DNA of 64,000 nt, from the NCBI GenBank assembly GCA_022494885.1, contig JAGVSM010003685.1, forward strand, positions 124,001-188,000, read 5' to 3'. Below the pieces are notes generated by a model. That model worked only from the letters and a program-made list of their open reading frames with translations. It searched no databases and was not told the origin of the DNA. Positions 31,195 through 42,045 of the stretch are shown here, in pieces. The stretch's first letter is position 1. Each line of letters starts with the position of its first letter. The position numbers were made by a program, and so were the translations under genes. This DNA is from Micrasema longulum (lineage: Eukaryota > Arthropoda > Insecta > Trichoptera > Brachycentridae).

Positions 31195-31525
31195 GAGTAC
31201 CTACCGCACTTGATAATTTTTCAATTTTCCCGCACTTTGGCGCCAATTTTTCCATTGTTGCCAGCTCACACCCCCTGCCGGCCACAGAAGAGATTAATCA
31301 CGTGGCCGAGGATTGTTTATTCCAAGGGCGGCCCGTGAAAAGGGCGGGAATCCCGGATTAAATATGGAACGCACGTGTCTGCGGGTTGTAATTTGCACTC
31401 ATAATCTCCGGACCGTGATATGTGAACTTTGTATTGTTATTTATGTTTCCTTTTTATTATCACTTGGTCCAGCGCCAGCGTAGCCGCAGACGCTGCTTCA
31501 AATTCGCCATAATAAAAATACTTTT
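31195..31525. promoter_or_regulatory. GC-richer repeat-free island, possible regulatory DNA
   Basis: It contains two E-boxes of the CACGTG type (in 'atcacgtggcc' and 'cgcacgtgtc'), the palindrome GATTAATC, GGATTA, and GGGCGGG. No repeat family or open frame was seen. It lies just upstream of the possible first exon at 31650. Function is inference. Confidence 0.3.
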
Positions 31526-31649
31526 CACGAATTCACACATCACAGTATGATCTATGACTGTGTATTCAATTATGCAGTGTTGTGGTCAGTAAGTTTTTTC
31601 GAACATCAAAGGCAGCAGTGCAAAACTAAAAATAATAGTTCTCTTCAAG

Positions 31650-31680
31650 ATGAAACTTTCCGGTTGCTTCTTTGGAATAT
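31650..31680 (+). CDS. Possible first coding exon with signal-peptide start
   Basis: ATG preceded by 'tcttcaag' opens MKLSGCFFGI (31650-31679), a basic residue followed by a hydrophobic stretch. GTATGT, a good splice-donor sequence, follows directly at 31681. Without splicing the frame reads MKLSGCFFGICMLTFISIFC and stops at 31716, also a signal-peptide-like string. An Inr-like TCAGT lies at 31587-31591 and the repeat-free GC island lies upstream. Short first exons that encode only part of a signal peptide are common in insect secreted and cuticle genes. No downstream exon was identified in the window, so this is a candidate only. Confidence 0.25.
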
Positions 31681-32337
31681 GTATGTTAACTTTTATTAGT
31701 ATTTTTTGTTTTTAATTATGTGTATATTTTATATTATATTTTAAATCATTTAACTTCACAGTGCATTAATACAGAAAATTTCTTCATGTAGTTGATTATT
31801 TTTGATAGTTGCTGAATGTACATTTTGGGTTATTAATAAAATGTATATATACCGCATGTTATGTGCGTGTTTGTGTATGTTTTATATAAGCATGTAGATG
31901 TGTGCATGCATGCATGTAACACTAATTGATAACACTGTATATTTTAGTTTGAAAATATATAATAATCAAATTTACAAAATACATGATTGTAAGACGTCAC
32001 TCCCCTTATGCACACAATTATGTTTTTTTTTACTTTTACGTTATGGAAAACGTTAATACATTTTTTTAATATTAAATCTATATTACAAAACTTTGTATTT
32101 CGTTGTAATATTATGATTTTTCTGAATAAATAAACAAAAAATTGTCAGCTATTTATACCTTGAGAAATAAGCTTATCTAGCCTTTAAACCGGTCGGCGGA
32201 AAATAACATTGAGGTTTAAACAAAGTTGTTTTATTTATTTTATTATAACGAATAACCACAAAGTTAGTGCTTCATATATAAAATTTATATATATATTTTT
32301 CTTTATTTCAAATGCTGATTTTACATTGCAATATTGT

Positions 32338-32455
32338 AATTGTCCCTGGACTGCAGCATGAGACTGTTCACCTTACCTTCATGTGATAAATTATCAAGAT
32401 ACGTCATATTTGGTCTTCAAATGTAGTGCCCTCTGCACCATTGTGTGCAGTAATT
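32338..32455 (+). mobile_element. SINE family A, 3' half
   Basis: 'gtccctggactgcagc', 'ttaccttcatgtgataaa', 'tatcaagatacgtc' and 'tgcaccattgtgtgcag' match the SINE-A body. It directly abuts the full copy that follows. Confidence 0.6.
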
Positions 32456-32722
32456 GTCGGCCTCGTGGTGAAATAGTGAGCGCGTTTGCCTTCCATGCGA
32501 GAGGTCTCGGGTTCGATTCCCGACATGGTTAATATGCAATATTTATTTTAACGGGTGTTTTCAGACCAGAATATTTCATAGTCCCTGGACTAGTTCCTAA
32601 AGCGTAAGACTTATCATCTTACCTTCATGCAACAAAAAAATGATCAAGACACGCTGCGATTGGTGTACCAATGCAGCGCCCCATGCACCATTAGGTGCGG
32701 TAAGGGAATGATGATGATGAAA
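32456..32722 (+). mobile_element. tRNA-derived SINE, family A (best copy)
   Basis: Head GTCGGCCTCGTGGTGAAATA; anticodon-like arm TTGCCTTCCATGCGAGAGG, like a tRNA-Gly(TCC) arm; perfect B box GGTTCGATTCC. The body contains 'agtccctggactagttccta', 'aaagcgtaagac', 'accttcatgcaac', 'acgctgcgattggtgtacca' and 'ccattaggtgcggtaaggga', and the tail is (ATG)n. It can serve as the reference copy for the family here. Confidence 0.85.
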
Positions 32723-34414
32723 TAAAATACTCGTTTGTTTATTAATGTCTACGACGAACTATTACATGAAAATTTATCAAATATTGTATTGATCAATGAC
32801 TAATGAAAATGAAAATGACTGATGACTTCGTACAGCCTATTCACATTTATTGCTCAGCAATATTTATTGATATTAATAATCATACTTGAATACGCGATTT
32901 AAAAATTCTCATTCCGAAATTTCGTATACTGAGAAAAATTTCAGGGGAAAGGGCCATCGTTCATGTTATCTACCAAGAATTTAAAATCACCCACACCGTA
33001 TTGTTTATGGTTTTTCAATAAAGGTCGCTGGGCATTTTCCGGTCAAGGAAAGTTCTGAATATTCTCTCGTACGTTTCCACAGCTTCCACAAGCGTCCACT
33101 CTTACGTCACAGCGTACCGCTGGCAAACACTTCTCATTTATTGTAGGCGCCAGTTCGTTATGACCAAAAGACCCTCTCACGTACAAAAACAATTAATTTC
33201 ATCGTGCGTATTCATTAAGTTCGGTGTTTTTAATTAACGCGAAAATTCCGAGTCTAACATGCGGAGTACAAACCTTGGCATCGCTTGCTTTGGCTAATGC
33301 CATGTTTTACCCCATTTCTGGAAATTTTCACACGAATTACTCTTTTCTGTTTGTCCACATTTTAAAAGATAAGACATTATTCACTTTCGCAGTCCTTAAA
33401 TGTTTGTTTGTTTAAACTACCCGCTGAACAATTAAGTGTCTATTATTAATGCTTAATGACTGTTATACCACCCCTTGACTTTATCCTTTCTCATTTTAAA
33501 TTTGTATTTTCGCCCATTGACTTATATTTCATTCCCTCTACTATATACATATCTTAGAAAAATATTTATACTTCGTGAGTATACTGGCAAAAAACGTAAA
33601 CTCAAAAATATGCGAATTCGACTTAATGATGCAATTTTGTAAAGTTTTTAACGCTCTACAAACTGGTAAAATACACTAAGTCATTTAAAATGTCATATAT
33701 CTGTAGTTTTAAAGATAAATTTAAGGCTGTGTCGTATACTCGGTATTTTATTCAGGCTCAAAGCTTTAAGCAGCTCAATATTTACTGAATGTAAAATTAA
33801 TAAACGAAAAATTAAAAACATGTTTTTAAATGAGCACTTAACATCTTACTATATTTAAATAAGATATAAAATATTTAAATTGAAATAAAACTTAAATGCT
33901 TGATTTCTCAAAACAGGGATTTGAGAGTTAAAGATTTTTGCCAGTATACCCACGATTTATTGTTACATACAAATATTTATAACATTTATTAAAATTTTGA
34001 CCACAAAGTTAATGCTTTTAATATTAAAATACTTATTTATATTTTAGTGGAACTTAAATTTTAAATTAAGAAACCTGGTTGCGCGGCGGTAAATTATATA
34101 GGATTTTCAAAAGTATTTAGTTTATGTCTTCAGTTTGACCTTTACTGTCTAAATTAATGAAAATAATTCAATTAGAAAATTAATTTACAACCTTCCAAGT
34201 GAGACCATTAATTTGAAATACTTACTTCAAGTAACATTCTTATCATACACGTCATCAAATAAATACATAATTTTAGCCGGTTAGCCAAAATATATACATT
34301 TTAAAACTTCAGGTACATTATGTGTTCTTTTTTTATAGTTCATTATTGATCTTTTTTTACACAATCATTGTATTAACATTAGAAGTATAACTTTTTTCTA
34401 ATTGTTGGTTAAAT
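32723..34414. other. Repeat-poor stretch
   Basis: 33050-33390 is less AT-rich, with homeodomain-type AATTAA sites and no recognised repeat. It could be regulatory. The 63-codon frame at 33224 is not credible as a gene. The remainder is AT-rich with nothing recognised. Confidence 0.3.
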
Positions 34415-34862
34415 GATTAAATATTTATTTATTTATGTGCCTTTTACCTTAAAAAGATGCACATTAAAAATAATATAAACACTTCAAAATAGTAAAAGAA
34501 AAACTTAAAAATTAAATTAAATAGTATTACTCGTATGTTACATAAATACTATATATAACACACCTGTTTTGTATAAACTTCATATTTAGATATAAAAAAT
34601 AATTAAACAATGTTTGCAGATAAAATTTTAAAAGTAAAAGAATTTTTACCTTTTTTCTTTAAGAGGTACAAAATATAAGTATATTAAATACAATAAAATT
34701 CTTCTGTCTCAAAAAATAGTCATAATAATAAAAATTAAAGTAATTAAAAAATAAGTATACACGTAAATATAGTACGCAATAGTACCATATAAAAGTAAAC
34801 AAAGAAAGCACTATAATCTAAAAAATGTAAATTACCGTTCACTATATTTGAAATAATTTTTA
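34415..34862 (-). mobile_element. LINE 3' UTR, 'hairpin-tail' family
   Basis: It is collinear with 29470-29900: 'gtgaacggtaatttac', 'tatagtgctttctttgttta', 'ttgtacctcttaaag' and 'tatttatgtaac' are shared. The tail has 'aaggtaaaaggcacataaat' in place of the hairpin. The coding part is missing. Confidence 0.6.
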
Positions 34863-34879
34863 AATAAAAAAAACCCGGG

Positions 34880-35640
34880 AAATTGAGGGGATGCGCTTTG
34901 AGAGCACGAGTGTTTGTTCACCTTCTATCTCATTAGTCTGATATATTTTAAGAAAATTAGTAATCAGGACTTTATAATAACTGCCGATAGATGTCGGTAA
35001 GTTTTTTGATTCTTTTGGATTTATAATATACACGACAACAAAAAGCAGGTAGGCCGTTTAAGGCTCTATTTATTAGGGTAATAAGTAGTTTATTTGACTC
35101 ATGTAAACCGGGGGGTCGCAAAGTTTCTGCTCTGAACCCTTTTTCACTTATCTAACTTCACCACCCTTCACAGCTGACATCGCCGCCACTTTTCCTCGCA
35201 AAAAGTATCCGTATAATAAAATGGCCATTTTCACGAGACGTCAGTTAGCGTAGCTTTTGTTATTTTTAATTTTTATAAAGCTAATCACCCAACAGACTAG
35301 AAAGATTTGTTAAGGTAAATATCTTATCCCTTTTTAAAACTATTTTTGTCTTACATGATACATGCATTGATCAAGACTTAAAATGGAGATAATTTTCTAT
35401 GTTCAATCCTAAAAGAAGTCATGTGTATTATTTTATTTCAAAACACATAAGATTTTTATAAATATAGTTTTCTTTCTTTTTCAAAGAAGTTCTAACTATT
35501 TCTCGAGAAATCAGATCGCTATTGGAACTCCGAGTTGAGAAACTGGTGGGTGTTTTTCTCTGTTAGTACAAGTGATCACACTGCCGTCAGTAAATATTGC
35601 TTTCTGATATAAAGCACTTTTCATTGAATAGTGAATCACT
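34880..35640. other. Unassigned
   Basis: A minus-strand open stretch at about 35130-34990 (LITLINRALNGLPAF) faintly recalls LINE coding but is too weak to call. Nothing else recognised. Confidence 0.25.
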
Positions 35641-35649
35641 CTGATATCT

Positions 35650-35960
35650 GTATGGGTTTTTTAGGAATTACAGGGCTTATGACCTGTCATTGGTTACATT
35701 ACAAAGTGTGTAAAGTGGCCACTTTGTGTAACATTCACCACCCTGCCCATATGTTAATTACCTTATTTTTTCAATTCTTCCATCCGTTCATAGTATGTAC
35801 GTTAAATATTTTAATCAGATGATCTCATCCGCATCAATAAAGATTCAGCTCTTTGATTTCACAAACATCAACAAATGAAAAAATTGAAGAAATATGGATT
35901 TTCAAATAGAGGCAGAATGGTGAATGTTACATAGTAAGTAATGTAGCCACTTACTTTTTT
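35650..35960. mobile_element. Palindromic MITE, copy with one arm inverted on itself
   Basis: 'ttacagggcttatgacctgt' is followed by 'aagtgtgtaaagtggccact' and 'ttgtgtaacattcaccaccc', then a central segment 'gatgatctcatccgcatcaa', 'acaaacatcaacaaatgaaa' and 'gaggcagaatggtgaatgtt'. It ends where SINE-C begins. Confidence 0.55.
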
Positions 35961-35971
35961 ATATTTTTTAT

Positions 35972-36100
35972 TGTTATTTGCACCACAACAGGCCAGAATG
36001 CCCAATTACAGTGGTGAATTACAGTACAAAACACCCAGGCTTGAGAAAAATCACATTCAATTTACAAAAATTGACATAAGTTCTCACCAAGAATGTTTTT
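35972..36100 (-). mobile_element. SINE family C, 3' half
   Basis: 'gcaccacaacaggccagaat', 'attacagtggtgaattacag' and 'cacccaggcttgagaaaaat' match the body of the SINE at 30082-30256. The tRNA-like head is lost after 'gttctcacc'. The next 130 bases ('acccattaaaccgcgaaacc', 'cagcaggtttc') recall the body of SINE-D at 47880. Confidence 0.6.
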
Positions 36101-36230
36101 TTTGTATTTTTTTTTATTTAACAAGGTAAACATGATCAGAAAATATAAAAGGAAAAATAATAATTAATAACCCATTAAACCGCGAAACCGGCTTGTCAGC
36201 AGGTTTCTTTTTTTTCCTATACCAAGAAAA

Positions 36231-38948
36231 AAGTTACAGAAATTATATAAATTTAAAAAGAAATATAAGCATTACTAAGAACTAAAGGCATACGTTCTTT
36301 TTACTCAAAATTTATTTCCAAAAGTTAAATAGATGTCAGACTCGATTAATAACTAGTACGTCTAAAACCAAATATATGTCCCCCTTCCTTCTCTTATGCA
36401 TCACCGCATACTGGTGGTTTAACTTAAGCTGGCGTGTTCAGAAAACTCACACTAACACATTTAAAATCTACTAGTTGATTTAAAAAATGTTGTTTTAAAT
36501 TTAAATCAAATGTGCTATCTTTTTCTAAAATTCGGTGTTGGATTAGAGGGTTCTGTATATGATAAAAAAATACAATGGTTTTAGAAAATGTTATATTCAT
36601 TTACTAAAATACTTTGTTTCTTTATTTTATATTTTTCAAATCATTTTTCAAAATGTCGCATTTTACTAATTATAGTCCTTCCTTTAATTTGAAAAAATGT
36701 ATTTTTTATAGTCAAATACTCTAAAACTAATATGAGAAATTATGTAAATTGTTTTAAGTATATAAATAACAAGATTTATTGTTTATCTATAAGTGTGTAT
36801 ACATATTTTCACCTATAAAATGTATACTGTGCATTTTAATCACATTCAATTAATTATTATTATTATGAACATAAAATATTAATTAAAAAATTTGCTTGCT
36901 TAAAAATAAATACTCGTAAATATATGACATTTTCTCAAGTAATTGTTATTTTCGATTTTATCCAAAAGAGATTTTCAAAAACATTAATTATAACAATAGA
37001 TAACATCAAGATTTTTTAATTAGTATTCTGTACATTAAAAATGTTTTTGTATAAGTTTTGCGAAAGCGCCATTACTAAATAATCGAACTTTTCATGATTT
37101 TATTAAATGAAAATACCTACATATTTATAAACCAGTGTTTTTAATCCATAACTCAATACTCGTACATATTATTATATTTTAACTATTAAGAATCGAAACG
37201 AAATTCAGACGAACGCAGAAGCATCCTGTGCATATTGTATTACCATATTATTAGCAACTAATAAAGCAAAAGTTGTCTATGTCACGCTCATAAGCGCGTC
37301 TGAGCGCGAGAGAGACAGAGATTATTTTCATAATGCGTATGCCGTGCGATGTCATACCATGGGCTTATTCACTGATGCTACACAAGGCGTATGTATAAGT
37401 ATAGCGCACGCGCCAGCTTATAAAAATCCACCAGTACGTGAAGTCAAAATATATTAACAAAAAACGTCAATATAAAAACGATGAATTTATAATAATTGTT
37501 TTTAGCATTGTAAAAACTGATAATTGTTCACTTTGCCCCCACTATTTTAAAATCATAAAGGATAATTAATATTCAAAATTAGTGCTACTAATTACACCAC
37601 ATTAGCCATTTTCTGGGAAATCTCTATACATTATTATTACCTCTTTTAAAGCTTCAATAAGCTCTTACCCCCAGAAGCTTTCTAATTAAATTACGTTGGC
37701 TTCCAATTCTCGCCGTATTCAGTAGCTAAAATATTACATCCTTCCGAATCCTTCAGTCATTTTTAACGGTCCTCAAAAAGGAAGAAAGGTGAAAGTTGAT
37801 AAATACTCTACCCGTGTTTTTTAAATAACTGAAGTGATTTATTTTGTACTAAACGCATTATTCATTAATTAAATGAAATAAAATTATTTGATCGGTAATT
37901 GAAGTTAAAGAACAGGAAGCCTAAGTAACTGAGTATTCTCCAGATAATAGTCATAAAATACGAAATTACAAATTTGTAATAACTTATTGGCAATACGAAT
38001 TTATAAAATCAAATAGTCGCTTTTATTTATTTAGTAAAATCCAAAATTATAATTACAAACAATATCTGGACCGCGATTATGATGGGAAGCTAAGGACGTC
38101 ATACCTTCACCATGACCATAAAGTTGAAGATAAATTCTACCGAGCGATTCGAAGATACACTACCAAACCCCCACTATCAAGTTCTGAGTAGGTACATCGA
38201 TATGTAACAAGGAAAAGCGTATGTCACGGTACACAGATCTACGCACTAAAGTGACAAAGCTTCATTATGACGTCATATTTGAACATAAATTCTTCCGTCA
38301 AAAATTTGGTCTACCGAGCAATTTTTCCTTTAATTACGATTTATAATATTAAGGTTGCCACTTTTTTTCTTAAAAGGCTTTAAAAATTATGAGAAAGAAA
38401 TATGTAAATTTCGAAGTCGAATTGAATTTTGATACAACTGTCAGTTTTGAAAACAAACGCCTAGATGCACAGATAATGTGGCTTCTGATTCTGCCCTATT
38501 AACATAAAAGAACATCTAGGCGTAATAATATTGCCACTATAAAAAATAAGTTAAATTATTATATTTTTTCCATCTGTTTTACTATCTTCCTGAGTATATG
38601 TATCGAGAAGTCAAAGGAACCGGCTTTGTAATCTCTTGGTAAATAAACACAGACAATCGTTAAGCATACCGTCTTGGTAACTGTCAAAAGTCTTATAAAA
38701 ATCATGTTTACGAGAGCATTTTTTACTTGAATTGGGATTTATTGGAATGTATAATCACTTTGCAGTGGCTACTTTTTATCACAGAAGCGTATTTAAAATA
38801 CCAAACTATTTAAAGTTTTAGCGAAGTAAGAAATGCGGACCAAATTTTCGGGGTCATTCATTGGTTGAATTCGATCATATAATGTCGAAATTATCGGTAG
38901 AACATACCAAGGTAAAAAGAGATAGTACAGAAAATAACACTCCGCAAT
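36231..38948. other. AT-rich stretch with one GC-rich patch
   Basis: 37270-37420 is rich in GCGC and GAGAGAGA (CTGAGCGCGAGAGAGACAGA) and could be a promoter or an old element edge. ACGCCTAGATG at 38457 is inverted at 38514, suggesting a small non-coding element around 38440-38530. No coding signal. Confidence 0.3.
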
Positions 38949-39114
38949 GAAGAAGTTCAGTGCTACGGGAAATTGGATACATAAAATATTTTCTTAAGCG
39001 CGGTAAAAATTAAAGCTTTAAATTTTACTGCGAATTTTCTTGAAAATGTATGGAAAAAAAAACGATTTTAATAAAAACGAACTGCTTTGAATTACGTCAC
39101 ATTTCTTTCGAATC

Positions 39115-39120
39115 ATCTAA
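39115..39120 (+). repeat. Target-site duplication, left copy (6 bp)
   Basis: ATCTAA, repeated at 39893-39898 on the other side of the LINE. Removing one copy plus the LINE restores the MITE sequence. Confidence 0.65.
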
Positions 39121-39892
39121 AATTAGCGATGAACAAAAGTCAAAAGTGATGGTATTTGAAAGGGGAAGTGAGGTTACTGACTGCATAATAAATGTAAACA
39201 ACGAATGTCTTGCACAAGTAGAAGAATTTGTATATCTAAGAAGCATGTTTTCAAGAGATGGAAGAGTAGAAAAAGATATTGAAAGGAGAGTGAATGCGGG
39301 CAACAAAATAAACGGAGCACTAAGCACAGTAATTGTTAATAAAAAAATCTCAATCGAAGCTAAACTGGCAGTGCACAACGGAGTTTTAGTCCCAACAGTT
39401 ATGTTTGGAAGTGAAACATGGAACTGGCAGAGGAAGGACGAAAGCAGAGTGAACGCGGTTGAAATGCGATCTCTTAGACGAATGTGTGGAAAAATCAATG
39501 TATGACAGGGTTACAAATGATGAAATCTGGCGAAAGTGTTAATCTAAATATAGTAGTCAAGTAATAATTGATAAGATTAAGAAAGGGTCTATGAGATGGT
39601 TTGATCACGTAGAACGAATGGACGACGAAAGAATAGTAAATCAAGTATATATGGCAAACATTAACGTTATCGTGAGACGAGGATCACCAAGGAAGACGTG
39701 GCATGATCAGATGAACCAAAATCTTAAGTCTGGTCATGTCAAAAGCTGACAGAACTGAAGGGCATGTATGACAAGATGTATGTATGTGGAAGAAGCTAGA
39801 AATGTATGCCAGGATAGACGTGTGTGGCGGTCCATTCTTTCTGCCTATCCTTACGGGGAAATGGTGTAATGGTAATAGTAGTAGTAGTTGTA
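39121..39892 (+). mobile_element. 5'-truncated RTE-like LINE, nested in a MITE
   Basis: The 772-bp insertion belongs to the same family as 8995-9904. It ends with the stop codon, then GGTAATAGTAGTAGTAGTTG. A microsatellite in place of poly(A) is typical of RTE-type LINEs. Confidence 0.8.
39124..39869 (+). pseudogene. RTE-like LINE ORF2 C-terminal region, frameshifted
   Basis: The frame to 39505 contains KSKVMVFERGSEVTDCIINV, VEEFVYLRSMFSRDGRVEKD, ERRVNAGNKINGAL, AKLAVHNGVLVPTVMFGSET and NAVEMRSLRRMCGK. A frameshift at about 39500 is followed by MTGLQMMKSG-like sequence, then KGSMRWFDHVERMDDERI, GSPRKTWHDQMNQNL, MTRCMYVEEARNVCQDRRVW and RSILSAYPYGEMV-stop at 39869. Order and wording are collinear with 9119-9880, and this copy keeps the middle part better (AKLAVHNGVLVPTVMFGSE). 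The catalytic YADD region is absent. Not functional. Confidence 0.8.
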
Positions 39893-40083
39893 ATCTAATC
39901 ATTGAGTGCTGTGATAGATTTCCGGTTTACGGGAAGCCAATTTACCAATCTACAGAACTTGTGACGTCACACGCGGAGTAATTTCAAAATTACAAAACTT
40001 TAAAAATCATGGCGATGTTAATACGATACACTTTTTTAAATTTTTGGCTTAGTTTGACAGTCTATTAACTTATTTAAAAAAAT

Positions 40084-40379
40084 ACATATCACAACAGAGA
40101 TGAAGAACATTTTAGAGAGGGTAATATAGAATTCTAGACATCTACAAGGCTTATGACCAGTCATTGGCTGGTTTAAGTGGCCACTTTACACACTATAAAA
40201 CATTCACAGATGAAAGAACTGAAGGATTATAGATGTTTAAATATTGGCAGATTGGTGAATGTTGCATAGAATGTAAAGTGGCCACTTAAACCAGCCAATG
40301 ACAGGTCATAAGCCCTGTAGATGCCCAGACTTCTATATTACCTTCTCCAAAATGTTATTTATCTCTGTTGTAATATGTT
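40084..40379. mobile_element. Palindromic MITE, best full copy
   Basis: The left arm runs 40084-40207 ('catatcacaacagagatgaa', 'cttatgaccagtcattggct', 'ggtttaagtggccactttac', 'aaacattcac'). The right arm, 40250-40379, is its reverse complement, with roughly 88% identity over about 120 bases. The short centre ('agatgaaagaactgaaggat') has no coding capacity. Copies with two different centres or one arm occur throughout the window. Confidence 0.8.
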
Positions 40380-40585
40380 AATATCTACAGCTTCCTAGGG
40401 AGTTGAATCCAGTCCTTGTCTGTAGAAATTTGGAAAAACTGAAAATATTATATAAAAAAAAATATTAAAAAATCATTGACCTTTCCCGTTCTTTGCGTTT
40501 TTTATAGAAAAATAAAAAAATGATTTTTTTGATTTTTTCGATTTTTCTTACAATATTTAACCTTTGTTTTTACCTTTAGATTTTA

Positions 40586-40668
40586 AACAATATTTTGAGT
40601 TTGTCCAAATGTTTGTATGTAAATGTATAGTATGTCCTACAAAATTTGGACAAACTCAAAATATTGTT
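40586..40668. repeat. Perfect 25-bp inverted repeat with a 33-bp loop
   Basis: The left arm, 40586-40610 (starting AACAATATTTTGAGTTTGTC), is the exact reverse complement of 40644-40668. The same sequence lies at 55314-55336 next to a palindromic MITE, and a worn version at 18190-18215, so it is part of a larger composite repeat. Confidence 0.8.
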
Positions 40669-40734
40669 GATAAATCCACCTGGTTCATGAAGAAGTATAG
40701 AAATAGAAAAAATAACATTTTTAGGCGTTGCCTA

Positions 40735-40985
40735 GTATGTAGGTGAAATAATTCAATTAATGAATCTCACCCGCATAAATAAAGGTTTCAGCTCTTTAAC
40801 TTCACAAACATCAACATATGAAAGAATCGAAGGAATATAGATGTTCAAATATAGGCAGAATGGTGAATGTTACACAATGTGTAAAGTGGCCACTTAAACC
40901 AGCCATTGACAGGTCAGAAGCCCTGTAGATGCCTAGACTTCTACATTACCTTCTCTTAAATGTTCTTCAACTCTGTTGTAATATG
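40735..40985. mobile_element. Palindromic MITE, one arm plus central segment
   Basis: 'aggcgttgcctagtatgtag' (40723) leads into 'gaatctcacccgcataaata', 'cacaaacatcaacatatgaa', 'aggcagaatggtgaatgtta', 'gtggccacttaaaccagcca' and 'actctgttgtaatatg'. It is collinear with 55490-55747. Confidence 0.7.
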
Positions 40986-41867
40986 TCAATTTAAATTTTA
41001 ACTTAAATTAGTTTAAAGAAAATACCATATTAATAAATCATTATAAGACGTCATTTTTATTAACAACGTTATATTGTTTTTTAATTGGGAACGTAGTAAT
41101 AAGCCGTTGGAGTATATATTTTATTTTTTAGCTTTAATAGTGAAACTTAAATAATATCTTGAATTTTATCGCAAAGGACTGGCTCTTTTTTATTTATTTT
41201 ACAGAGATAATAAATAATCCAATCGTGTACTTACTCGCTATTATATTATTTCCTGCGAGAATAGAACGTTTTGGTGGCAAAATAAGTAAAATTGAATGAA
41301 GGATGTGACTTCCTTTTATTTTAGTACTTACTTGGTGGTAACTTATTTTATCAGTGTAAAAATAGTACCACGTAACCGGGTTTTATTACTCAACCCAATA
41401 TTTATTTTCTCCCAGATTTTACCGAACCACAGATGTTTCCATGGCCAAGTTTTATTTTCTAAGAATCTGGTTTTATTTTTACATTAAAGATGGTTTACCG
41501 TTGTTATATTATGGTTTTGCTACGTATTATCGGCCGACGGGTGTACTTGAATTAGTTAAGAAATGAGAAATCGATCAACGATTATAAGCAGGTGTTGCTT
41601 ACCAAATAATAACATCGTAATTATTAACGTAGAAGATATTCTGTATTGAATTGATATTTGATATGGTTTTGGAAAATATTTATCAATGTTTATCGTATGG
41701 TGTAATGGAACCAAAAATCTTACGTAATTTTATCACAATCGGATATATGATTTATAAAAATAAATGTAAATTGTTATTTCGCGCTAAGATTACCATTCCG
41801 CGCAGTATTAACTCTTGTGTGGCTGTGATGTCACACTAGTCGACAAACAATACAAGACTTTTTTTGT
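40986..41867. other. No recognised features
   Basis: AT-rich; short open frames at 41296 and 41651 have no family resemblance. Confidence 0.3.
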
Positions 41868-42045
41868 AAAAGAAATATTTGCGTTCTTCTGATTTACCCA
41901 AATATTTCATTTTGAGGGCCATTTTCAACGGGTTGTAAATAACTCACTATTAGAAAATGGGAATCAAGTTGGGGTAGAGTGGGATTCGAACCACGGACCT
42001 TTGATCCGTGAGTCCGAGACACTAGCCACAGGACCACAACCCGAT
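41868..42045 (-). mobile_element. tRNA-derived SINE, family B
   Basis: Minus strand head: CGGGTTGTGGTCCTGTGGCT; 'actcacggatcaaaggtccg'; B box GGTTCGAATCCC. The body 'cattttctaatagtgagtta' and 'tttacaacccgttgaaaatg' matches the copy in 13511-13693. The A-rich end is near 41870. A CT-microsatellite abuts the head (42047-42063). Confidence 0.75.

Larger units (their letters stand above)
38949..40080 (+). mobile_element. MITE 'GAGGAACTTCAG', copy 3, carrying a nested LINE
   Basis: The left part, 38949-39120 ('atgaagaagttcagtgctac', 'gggaaattggatacataaaa', 'gaattacgtcacatttc'), and right part, 39893-40080 ('tgacgtcacacgcggagtaa', 'catggcgatgttaatacgat'), together match copy 2 at 28572-28968. The LINE at 39121-39892 separates them. 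The right terminus is cut by the next MITE. Confidence 0.75.

Noticed and set aside
32456..32530. tRNA-Gly-like gene
   Set aside because: It is the head of a SINE: a shared body and tail follow, and several dispersed copies exist. The acceptor stem does not close.
39097..39498. 133-codon minus-strand frame
   Set aside because: Antisense shadow of the RTE-like LINE ORF.
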